Shown here in pieces: positions 4,422 through 10,741 of a DNA stretch of 10,741 nt; positions within the stretch are counted from its first letter, which is position 1, and each line of letters opens with the position of its first letter. The stretch is from Rhodospirillales bacterium (GTDB taxonomy: Bacteria; Pseudomonadota; Alphaproteobacteria; Reyranellales; Reyranellaceae): the NCBI GenBank assembly GCA_013205335.1, contig JABMNB010000757.1:1-10741 (forward strand), given 5' to 3'. A program made the position numbers and the translations under genes. The notes beneath the pieces were generated by a model. It did no database searches, was not told where the DNA came from, and saw only the letters and a list, made by a program, of their open reading frames with translations.

Positions 4422-6707
4422 TCAGCCGCGCTGGAGAGCCATCCAGATCCGGTGCGGCGTCAGCGGCATGTCGACGTGCCGGACACCCAGCGGTCGCAGC
4501 GCATCGAGAATGGCATTGGCCAGCGCTGCCGGCGCGCCGTTGGTCGGCAGCTCGCCGACGCCCTTGAAGCCCAGCAGGTTGTTGGGCGAAGGCGTGACGA
4601 TCGTCTCGACCTCGAGAGGAGGCACGTCGTCGGCACGCGGCAAGGCATAGTCCATCAGTGTGCCGCTCAGCAGCTGGCCGGTCTCCTCGTCGTAGAGCGC
4701 TTCTTCCATCAGGGCATTGCCGAGACCGTGCACGATGCCGCCATGCATCTGGCCGGCGAGGAGCCGGGGATTCACGACCGGGCCGCAATCGGCGACGGCC
4801 AGGAACCGGTCGACGCGCGTCGCGCCGGTCTCGGGGTCGACCTCGACCTCGCAGACCATGACCCCGGTCGGGAACGACTCCATCCTGTCGGCGAACACCG
4901 CGTCGCCGTCGAACGGCTTCCAGGCCGCCAGCTCGAACAGGCCGACACGCCGGTCGGTGCCCACGACCTCGAAGGCGCCGTCGCGATAGGCGATGTCCGC
5001 GGGCGAGGTCTCGAGCCGTTCGGCGGCGAGGTCGCGGCCGCGCTGGATCAAGACATCGGCGGCACGCTTCAAGGTGGTGCCGCTGATGATGGTCGAGGAC
5101 GACCCGCCGGTGCCGCCGCCGCGCGGGATGCTGCGTGTATCGCCCTGGCGGATATCGATGCGATCGACCGGGACGTCGAGCGCGGCAGAGAGGATCTGCG
5201 CGAATACGGTTTCGTGACCCTGGCCCTGGCTCTGCGAGCCGACCCGCGCGACGAGACGGCCGGCCTCGGCGTTCACGACGACATGCTCGTCGGCGATGCC
5301 GCCGGTGCCATGCAGGTGGCAGGAAAGGCCCAGACCGCGCCGCTTGCCCGCGGCTTCGCTCGCGCGGCGCCGGGCCGTGAAGCCGGGCTCGTCGGCGACA
5401 GAGAGGGCGGTATCGAACAGCTTGATGCAATCGGCGGCATCGTACGTGTAGCCGCTGGCCGTCGCGTAAGGCATCTCGTCGGCACGCAGCAGGTTGATGC
5501 GCCTCAGCTCGACCGGAGAGCGGCCGGTCTCGTGGGCGGCGATGTCGACGAGACGCTCCAGAAGGAACAGCGCCTCGGGCTTTCCGGCGCCGCGGATGGC
5601 ATCGACCGGCACGGTGTTGCTGAAGACGCAGTCGAAGTCCATGCGGATCGCGGGAATCCGGTAAAGGCCGGAGATGACCTTGGCGAGCCCCGTGGTCGGG
5701 ATGGTCGGGGCGAACATCGAGACATAGGCGCCGTAGTTGGCCTGGGCCTTCACGCGCAGGCCGATGAAACGGCCACCGGCGTCGAGCGCGAGATCCGCCG
5801 TGGCGACGAGGTCGCGGGCCTGGCTGTCGGCCAGCGCGAGTTCGGCGCGCTCGCAGGTCCAGCGCAAGCCGCGGCCGAGCTTGCGCGTCGCCCACGCGAT
5901 CAGCGTCGATTCGGCGTAGATCGGATATTTCGGCCCGAAGCCGCCGCCGACGTCCTCGGTGATGAGCCGTAACTTGTCCTTCGGCACGCCGAGCACGCGC
6001 TCGCACATCAGGCGGTGCGGGACCTGCACGCCCTGCGAGGAGAAGGTGACGGTGACGAGGTCTTCGTCGGCGTCGTATCTCGACCAGGCGGCCCGCGTCT
6101 CCAGGTAGTGCACGATCTGGCGCGGCGAACGGATGGACAGGGTCGTGACATGCGCGGCGCGCTCGAATGCAGCCTCCGTTGCCGCGCCGTCGCCCTTGCC
6201 CCAGCGGCACATCAGATTGCCGGGAACGTCGTCGTGTATCAGCGGCGCATCCGGGGCGAGCGCTTGCGCGGCCGTGACGATGGCGGGCAGTACCTCATAG
6301 TCGATATCGAGCGCCTCGGCCGCGTCGCGCGCCTGGTCGATCGTGCCGGCCACGATCATGGCGACGATGTCGCCGACATGGCGTACCTTGCCGACCGGCA
6401 TGGGCAGGTGCGCCGGTTCGTGATGGCGATTGCCGGCCTCGTCCTTGATCTCGCTGATGGCCGGTAAATGGCCGATCTTGTCGGCCACGAGATCCTGCGC
6501 CGTGTAGATTGCGGCGACGCCGGGCAAGGCCAGCGCCGCTTCCGTGTTGATACCGGCGATGCGGGCATGTGCATGCGGCGAGCGCACGAACAGCACGGCG
6601 AGCGCGTCGGCCGGCGCGGTATTGTCGGTATAGCGCCCGCGTCCGGTCAGGAAGCGCTGGTCTTCACGACGCGTGATCGAATGACCGAGCTTGAGCGGCG
6701 CGTTCAT
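4422..6707 (-). CDS. Xanthine dehydrogenase-family molybdopterin-binding subunit (CoxL form II-like)
   Basis: This 761-residue protein has the length and order of a molybdenum hydroxylase large subunit: an a/b hammerhead domain (about 20-140), then two molybdopterin-binding domains. Visible cofactor and catalytic motifs are GGGFGPK (254-260), IRGAGKPEA (371-379), GSQSQGQGHET (490-500) and GFKGVGELP (713-721), where E719 is the conserved catalytic glutamate. The AYxCSFR loop with the Cys that binds Cu in true CO dehydrogenase is replaced by AIRGAGK. It is therefore a form II-like hydroxylase acting on an aldehyde, purine or N-heterocycle, with substrate unknown. No 2Fe-2S (CoxS) or FAD (CoxM) partner lies in the window. 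The gene is flanked by a convergent and a divergent neighbour, so it is not in an operon with either. I chose ATG 6705-6707, where family homology begins. The frame runs 90 codons further upstream but without family-like sequence and across the divergent gene. Confidence 0.93.
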   Translation of the reverse strand: MNAPLKLGHSITRREDQRFLTGRGRYTDNTAPADALAVLFVRSPHAHARIAGINTEAALALPGVAAIYTAQDLVADKIGHLPAISEIKDEAGNRHHEPAHLPMPVGKVRHVGDIVAMIVAGTIDQARDAAEALDIDYEVLPAIVTAAQALAPDAPLIHDDVPGNLMCRWGKGDGAATEAAFERAAHVTTLSIRSPRQIVHYLETRAAWSRYDADEDLVTVTFSSQGVQVPHRLMCERVLGVPKDKLRLITEDVGGGFGPKYPIYAESTLIAWATRKLGRGLRWTCERAELALADSQARDLVATADLALDAGGRFIGLRVKAQANYGAYVSMFAPTIPTTGLAKVISGLYRIPAIRMDFDCVFSNTVPVDAIRGAGKPEALFLLERLVDIAAHETGRSPVELRRINLLRADEMPYATASGYTYDAADCIKLFDTALSVADEPGFTARRRASEAAGKRRGLGLSCHLHGTGGIADEHVVVNAEAGRLVARVGSQSQGQGHETVFAQILSAALDVPVDRIDIRQGDTRSIPRGGGTGGSSSTIISGTTLKRAADVLIQRGRDLAAERLETSPADIAYRDGAFEVVGTDRRVGLFELAAWKPFDGDAVFADRMESFPTGVMVCEVEVDPETGATRVDRFLAVADCGPVVNPRLLAGQMHGGIVHGLGNALMEEALYDEETGQLLSGTLMDYALPRADDVPPLEVETIVTPSPNNLLGFKGVGELPTNGAPAALANAILDALRPLGVRHVDMPLTPHRIWMALQRG

Positions 6708-6743
6708 CGGGTCCCGCCGGTACGGGATGGGATGGGGCGCCGA

Positions 6744-6753
6744 ACCGGCCGGT
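6744..6753. other. 10-bp perfect palindrome in the divergent intergenic region
   Basis: ACCGGCCGGT lies 37 bp ahead of the hydroxylase start codon, in the 127-bp region between it and the divergent exported-protein gene. It is a perfect palindrome but GC-only in the core, so chance is a fair explanation in this genome. The rest of the region, including an AT-richer patch at about 6755-6800, holds no promoter I can call with confidence. Confidence 0.2.
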
Positions 6754-6834
6754 CTGTTGTAATCTTTGCCACCAAATGCACTCAGTCGTTCGTTAACCCC
6801 CATCATACACCGGTTTGGGCGACCAGCATCGACG

Positions 6835-8928
6835 ATGAAAATTCGGGTTTGGATCAAGTCTGCCTTGGCTGCGGCCTTGGGAGTGCACTGCTTCGCTTCT
6901 GTCGGCCTGGCGCAATCGCGGGCCGACCGGACGACGCTCAGCCGTGCCACCGAGCTGGTCGATACGCATCTTGACAAGGCGCAGCGCGAGACGAATGCCG
7001 ACCTGAAGCGGCGGCTGCAGGTCGAGGGCTATCTGGCGCTGCTGTCCCTGCCATCGACCCATCGCCAATACGAGGCTGCCGACCGGCTGAGGGCCATCGA
7101 CGAGGCGCTCGCGGAGAAATCCGCATCGGTCGATCGTGAAGTCATCGAAGTCGGACTGGGCGCGGCCAGGACCCTGGCAGAGGGGCGGGATGATCTGCAG
7201 CGCATCTTCCTGCTCGACCGGCAGTATTCCGGCCTGTCGTCCGGTGAGGGCGTGAACAAGCAGTACTTCCTTCAGCTCATGCGCGCCAACGACGCGGATG
7301 CCATGAGCTGGTTCTTCCAGTCCATGCAGCCGGGCGTCGGCGAAGCGGCGGGCATCGTCAATCGCAGCGTCGGCGTCGACTGGCTGTGCCAGCATGGCCA
7401 CCGTTCCCTGGCCCGGCAGGTGGCAATGCGCCTGACCGCGCCCGAGCTCGATGCCGCGATGGGGTTGAGGCTGGCCGATCTCGGGGCCTCGGCCGAGGCG
7501 GAGCAGCGGGCGGCTGGTAGCATGACCCAGACCACGCGCCGTGCCCCGGCCGGTCCGGAGATCCTGGCGCGCCTCGCGGTCGTGGCCAGCCGCCGCGGCG
7601 ACAGTGCCGAGGTGGAACGCCTCGTCCGCAAGGTCGTCGAGTCGGTCGAGCCGCGGCAATTGTCACCCGACCGCCGCGTGTCGGTGGATTATGGCGATTG
7701 CGACTGGACGCTCGATCGCGGCTTTGCGCGGCACTGGCAGGCGCGCAGCGTCTACTGGCAGTCGGCCTTCAAGCTGACGGCACAACCCGGCGGCACGCCC
7801 CTGGGGCAGCCCTATCTCGTGGCCCTCGCGGACTCGGTGGCCGGCGCGACCGCGGGGCCTGCTTCGGTCGAGCTGATCGAGCAGCTGATCGCCATCTTCG
7901 ACAAGAGCGTGCGCGAAAACGGCATCGATCTCACGAATGCCGCGATCCTGGCGGCCGATGCCCCGACCGATCTCGCGCGTCGCAACAACGCGCCGGCGCT
8001 CGCTTGGCACGGGGTGCGGCAGTCCCTCATCCTCGCGCGTGTGGCGGCGGGGGCGCCGATCGACGAGGCGGCAGCCAAGGCCCTAGGTGTGGATTGGGCC
8101 GTGTCGTTCCTGGCGATCTATCCCCGCTCGACGTTCTCCCGGAGACTGGCCGGGCTCGCCGGCCCCGAACGGGAGATCCTGGATCGCATCAATCCCAAAC
8201 TGCGGGCGCAACTCCAGTTGATCGCTCTGGTGCTCGACGGCAATGCGGTCGATGCCCGCGCACTGATGGAAGCGGAGCCGGCGGCGGTCGACCTAGACGC
8301 CGGTCCCGTCCTTCACGTCATCGAGGCGCAGCAGAATGCCGGCCTGACGGAGCGTGCTGCAGCGGCGCTCGATGCCTATCTCCACGTGTTTCCCGGCAAG
8401 GACCTTCCGGCGCTGCGGCTCCTGCTGATGCAGGGGCAGGTCGACCGGGCGAAGGCGATGCTGCGCGACTTCGTGGCTGGCAGCGCCGGCGCTTTCGGCG
8501 TCTCCGACATCTTCGTCGGCGTCGTGCTGCTGCGTGAGCAGGGCGACCGGACAGACGTCCCGACGCTCGTGGGGCTGCGCCAGAACACCGATGCCCAGGA
8601 AGCCAGCCGGCGCCTGGTCGAGGTGGCCGATGCGCTCGCCTGGGACGGCGCTGCGGGCGAGATCGAGGCGGCCGCCCGTCCGCTTCCGCGCGAGCTGGCG
8701 CAGCTGCCCGCCAAGGACGCCGCCTGCCTGCGCGACACGCTGCGGGGATTGCAGGCCGTCGCCCTCGCGCGGCGCGGCGAGCTGGAGGCCGGAGTTCGCC
8801 TGGTCGAAGGTCGCAGCCTCGATCAGCGCCAGTTCTGCTGGGTCGGCAAGGGCTACGACAGCAAGCCGATCTTCGACGTCCGTTTCCTGGTCCAGGAATG
8901 GGTCCGCCGCGGCCACGCGGTGCCGTAG
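6835..8928 (+). CDS. Exported helical protein of unknown function (697 aa)
   Basis: I do not recognise this protein. ATG 6835 gives a good signal peptide: K2, R4 and K8, a hydrophobic core AALAAALG-like stretch, and probable cleavage after GLA (24-26). An earlier TTG in frame (6766) would bury that signal and is less likely. The mature protein is rich in Ala, Leu, Arg and Glu and looks almost wholly alpha-helical. Stretches such as 241-270 and 505-550 resemble helix-turn-helix hairpins of the TPR/Sel1 kind, but I see no canonical repeat. Four mature cysteines (C185, C289, C631, C668) could form disulfides in the periplasm. No catalytic motif, lipobox or transmembrane anchor is evident. It is transcribed alone, divergent from the hydroxylase gene, and ends ahead of the palindromic repeat. 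A scaffold or envelope-complex role is possible but unproven. Confidence 0.85.
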   Translation: MKIRVWIKSALAAALGVHCFASVGLAQSRADRTTLSRATELVDTHLDKAQRETNADLKRRLQVEGYLALLSLPSTHRQYEAADRLRAIDEALAEKSASVDREVIEVGLGAARTLAEGRDDLQRIFLLDRQYSGLSSGEGVNKQYFLQLMRANDADAMSWFFQSMQPGVGEAAGIVNRSVGVDWLCQHGHRSLARQVAMRLTAPELDAAMGLRLADLGASAEAEQRAAGSMTQTTRRAPAGPEILARLAVVASRRGDSAEVERLVRKVVESVEPRQLSPDRRVSVDYGDCDWTLDRGFARHWQARSVYWQSAFKLTAQPGGTPLGQPYLVALADSVAGATAGPASVELIEQLIAIFDKSVRENGIDLTNAAILAADAPTDLARRNNAPALAWHGVRQSLILARVAAGAPIDEAAAKALGVDWAVSFLAIYPRSTFSRRLAGLAGPEREILDRINPKLRAQLQLIALVLDGNAVDARALMEAEPAAVDLDAGPVLHVIEAQQNAGLTERAAAALDAYLHVFPGKDLPALRLLLMQGQVDRAKAMLRDFVAGSAGAFGVSDIFVGVVLLREQGDRTDVPTLVGLRQNTDAQEASRRLVEVADALAWDGAAGEIEAAARPLPRELAQLPAKDAACLRDTLRGLQAVALARRGELEAGVRLVEGRSLDQRQFCWVGKGYDSKPIFDVRFLVQEWVRRGHAVP

Positions 8929-8972
8929 GTCCTGCGAGACCCTCAGATATTTCCCATCTCAAGTTGGCCAAT

Positions 8973-9094
8973 CCACCTCACCCTGAGGAGGCGTGCGGAA
9001 GCGCGCCGTCTCGAAGGGTGGGCAACGAACGTGGTGCGTGTGCCCATGCTTCGAGACGCGCTCCTGCGGAGCGCTCCTCAGCATGAGGTTGGTG
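8973..9094. repeat. Long imperfect palindromic intergenic repeat element
   Basis: The left arm (8973-9023) and right arm (9041-9094) are imperfect reverse complements about 50 nt long, around a 17-nt centre. Each end carries its own small dyad, CCTCA-N3-TGAGG (8976-8988 and 9076-9088). The inner parts include TCTCGAAG (9010-9017) facing CTTCGAGA (9049-9056). A nested hairpin CGCTCC-TGC-GGAGCG lies at 9059-9073. The style is that of dispersed palindromic elements common in Bradyrhizobium/Reyranella-type genomes, recalled from general knowledge. It fills most of the 194-bp space between two convergent genes and could serve both as a transcription terminator. No reading frame in it looks real. 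Confidence 0.8.
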
Positions 9095-9122
9095 GCGGTG
9101 ATTCGAGCGCGCCGGAGAGATC

Positions 9123-10166
9123 CTAGGCGGCCAGCGCGTCGCCGATCACCTTGAGGGCGCTGTCGATGTCGGCGCGGTTGACGTCGAGATGGGTGACGGC
9201 GCGGATGCGGTTGCCGGCGGCGGTGCCCATGCCGACCCCGCGCTCCTTACATGCCTCGACCAGTCGCAGCGGCGTCCAGCCGGGCTTGGTGACCTCGAAG
9301 AAGACGAGGTTGGTCTCCATGCGCGGCACGTCGATCTTCAGGCCCTTGATGTTGGCGAGGCCTTCGGAGAGATGCCGGGCATTGTCATGGTCCTCGGCGA
9401 GGCGCTCCCAATTGTGCTCGAGCGAATAGAGCGCCGCGGCGGCAATGATGCCGGACTGGCGCATCGAGCCGCCCAACATCTGCTTCTGGCGCCAGGCTTC
9501 CTTGATGAACTCCTTCGAGCCCGCCAGGCTGGCGCCGACCGGCGCGCCCAGGCCCTTGGTGTAGTCCAGCCACAGCGAGTCGACGCAGGCGGCGTAGTCG
9601 CTCGCCTTGACGCCGGACTGCACGCAGGCATTGGCCAGGCGCGCGCCGTCCATGTGCAGGCTGAGGCCTGCGCCGCGGGCGACCTTGGTGACGCCCTGCA
9701 TGGTGGCGAGCGGCCAGACCGTGCCGCAGCCGCCATTGGAGGTGTTCTCGATCGACACCAGCCGCGAGCGCGGCGCGTGGCGGCTGGTGGGATCGCGCAG
9801 CGCGGCCTCGACCTGTTCGCCGGTGAACACGCCGTAGGGGCCGTCGACCATGCGGATCATGACGCCGGCATTGGCGGCGGTGCCGCCAGCCTCGGCATTG
9901 ATGATATGGGCGGTGCGATCGGCGATCACCTCGTCGCCCAGACGGCAGTGCACGCGGATGGCGATCTGGTTCCCCATGGTGCCGCTGGGCAGGAATACCG
10001 CGTCTTCCTTGCCGAGAAGCTCGCAGATGCGATCCCGCAGGCGGTTGACGGTGGGGTCCTCCATCTTCTGTTCGTCGCCGACTTCGGCGTCGGCCATCGC
10101 CTTCCGCATGCCGGGGGACGGCTTGGTCTTGGTGTCGCTGTAAAGGTCGATGAAACGGTTTTGCAT
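9123..10166 (-). CDS. Threonine aldolase-family PLP enzyme (beta-eliminating lyase)
   Basis: This 347-residue cytoplasmic fold-type I PLP enzyme fits the low-specificity L-threonine/allo-threonine aldolase family, which cleaves threonine to glycine and acetaldehyde. Landmarks are DLYSDT (7-12), the phosphate-binding loop PSGTMGN (60-66), HIINAEAGG (87-95), HMDGARLANA (171-180, with D173 for the pyridine nitrogen) and DYTKGLGAPVG (201-211), with K204 as the Schiff-base lysine. The C-terminal small domain is complete. The usual ENTHN motif reads ENTSN (140-144), so the family histidine is serine here. Related enzymes of this fold act on other beta-hydroxy amino acids, so specificity is open. 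ATG 10164-10166 starts at the family N-terminus, with AGGAGA (10179-10184) about 12 nt upstream. It is divergent from the crotonase gene with 54 bp between them. Confidence 0.92.
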   Translation of the reverse strand: MQNRFIDLYSDTKTKPSPGMRKAMADAEVGDEQKMEDPTVNRLRDRICELLGKEDAVFLPSGTMGNQIAIRVHCRLGDEVIADRTAHIINAEAGGTAANAGVMIRMVDGPYGVFTGEQVEAALRDPTSRHAPRSRLVSIENTSNGGCGTVWPLATMQGVTKVARGAGLSLHMDGARLANACVQSGVKASDYAACVDSLWLDYTKGLGAPVGASLAGSKEFIKEAWRQKQMLGGSMRQSGIIAAAALYSLEHNWERLAEDHDNARHLSEGLANIKGLKIDVPRMETNLVFFEVTKPGWTPLRLVEACKERGVGMGTAAGNRIRAVTHLDVNRADIDSALKVIGDALAA

Positions 10167-10207
10167 GGCGTGTCGTGTTCTCCTGCGCCACCATAGCGGC
10201 ATACGGC

Positions 10208-10216
10208 GGAGGGAGG
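10208..10216 (+). promoter_or_regulatory. Strong ribosome-binding site of the crotonase gene
   Basis: GGAGGGAGG ends 4 nt before the ATG at 10221. The first GGAGGG is 7 nt away and best placed. This double purine-rich site fixes the start of the partial gene that follows. Confidence 0.7.
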
Positions 10217-10220
10217 AAAC

Positions 10221-10741
10221 ATGAGCCAATTTGCGGCCCAGCCTACACCAGCGGTAATGCCGGACGAGCTGCTCTACGGGGTCGACGGCGCCATCGCGAC
10301 CGTCACGCTGAACGCCCCGCAGCGCATGAACACCATCTCGGGGCCGATGCTGAAGCAGCTCACCGAGGCCCTGGTCCGTGCCAGCGAGGATCCCGTCGTG
10401 CGGGTGGTGATCCTGACCGGCACCGGCCGAGCCTTTTGCGCCGGGCTCAACCTCGAGGCGCAATCCAAAGGCAAGGACAACCTCAGTGTCGGTTCGGGCG
10501 CCACGCCCACCAACATCGACCTGCGCAACACGCCGCCGCCGGTACTGCATGCGATGGACAAGCCGGTGATCGCCGCACTCAATGGCTCGGCGGCCGGCTA
10601 TGGTCTGGACCTGGCGCTCGGCGCCGACATCCGGGTGATGGGCCAATCGGCCAAGCTTGCTGCGTCCTACGCCAAGCGCGGCGTGTTGCCCGAATCGGGC
10701 GGCACCTGGTACCTGCCGCGGATGCTGGGCTGGGCCAAGGC
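10221..10741 (+). CDS. Enoyl-CoA hydratase/isomerase-family protein (crotonase fold), partial
   Basis: The frame is open from ATG 10221 through the right edge, giving the first 173 residues of a protein normally about 260-280 long. Crotonase landmarks are the first oxyanion-hole region AFCAGLNL (71-78) and the second, ALNGSAAGYGLDLAL (119-133), followed by GADIRV. By my alignment with mitochondrial hydratase, the two catalytic glutamates are missing: D130 replaces the first and Y150 lies at the second. An acid instead occurs in VLPESGG (E158), the position used by PaaG-like and delta3-delta2 enoyl-CoA isomerases. An isomerase, or a related acyl-CoA-processing role in beta-oxidation or aromatic degradation, is therefore as likely as hydration. 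It probably heads its own transcript, divergent from the aldolase gene. The missing C-terminus limits the call. Confidence 0.9.
   Translation, partial: MSQFAAQPTPAVMPDELLYGVDGAIATVTLNAPQRMNTISGPMLKQLTEALVRASEDPVVRVVILTGTGRAFCAGLNLEAQSKGKDNLSVGSGATPTNIDLRNTPPPVLHAMDKPVIAALNGSAAGYGLDLALGADIRVMGQSAKLAASYAKRGVLPESGGTWYLPRMLGWAK

Noticed and set aside
4452..5972. A 506-codon plus-strand open frame, and a 615-codon minus-strand frame at 4363-6210, inside the hydroxylase gene
   Set aside because: Both are Arg/Ala/Gly-rich and lack recognisable motifs. The overlapping hydroxylase frame has the conserved molybdopterin motifs, so these are shadows.
8898..9086. Short plus-strand open frame across the end of the exported-protein gene and the palindromic repeat
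   Set aside because: It mostly translates the inverted repeat, has no convincing start signal, and would overlap the preceding gene.
8973..9094. CRISPR array
   Set aside because: There is a single inverted pair, with no direct repeats at regular spacing.
9189..10196. A 335-codon plus-strand open frame antisense to the threonine aldolase gene
   Set aside because: It shows no family motif, and the opposite strand has the full PLP enzyme signature.
10167..10646. N-terminal extension of the aldolase frame across the crotonase gene
   Set aside because: It is antisense to a well-supported crotonase, and the aldolase family N-terminus starts at 10166.

Overview
The window is GC-rich DNA with tightly packed genes. 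It carries a TctC/Bug-type solute receptor, a form II-like CoxL molybdenum hydroxylase subunit, a crotonase and a palindromic intergenic repeat whose arms contain CCTCA-N3-TGAGG and GTCTCGAAGG. Repeats of that kind are familiar from Bradyrhizobium/Reyranella-like genomes, so I infer an environmental alphaproteobacterium. The exact genus cannot be settled from this sequence alone.

Layout. 1-86: the last 27 codons of an unidentified plus-strand gene. 89-2699, minus strand: a flavodoxin-fold NAD(P)H:quinone reductase-like gene (89-673), a Bug-family periplasmic receptor (803-1771) and a persulfide dioxygenase-like MBL hydrolase (1827-2699). 2761-4421, plus strand: a BigR/SqrR-type ArsR repressor, a rhodanese with a two-helix membrane tail (YgaP type) and a TauE/SafE sulfite exporter. 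4422-6707, minus strand: a molybdopterin-binding hydroxylase large subunit. 6835-8928, plus strand: a 697-residue exported helical protein I do not recognise. 8973-9094: a long palindromic repeat between convergent genes. 9123-10166, minus strand: a threonine aldolase-family PLP enzyme. 10221 to the end, plus strand: a crotonase that runs off the window.

The coherent module is 1827-4421. The divergent repressor and MBL hydrolase share a 61-bp AT-rich intergenic region. It holds two tandem TTAG-N6-CTAA dyads and plausible overlapping promoters on both strands. The parts form a route for sulfide-derived sulfur: a Cys-pair repressor senses persulfide, the MBL enzyme oxidises persulfide to sulfite, the membrane rhodanese handles sulfane sulfur, and the TauE/SafE protein exports sulfite or a related anion. 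This matches the known BigR/SqrR and E. coli ygaVP logic rather than a wholly new system. The operator layout, the apparently near-leaderless repressor and the absence of sulfide:quinone reductase in the window are worth checking.

Other points of interest are an 11-bp perfect dyad and an FNR/FixK-like box ahead of the quinone reductase-like gene, the unknown exported protein, the lone CoxL-like subunit, and a crotonase that lacks both classical hydratase glutamates. No stretch longer than 300 bases lacks a gene. I saw no tRNA, rRNA, CRISPR array or transposase.
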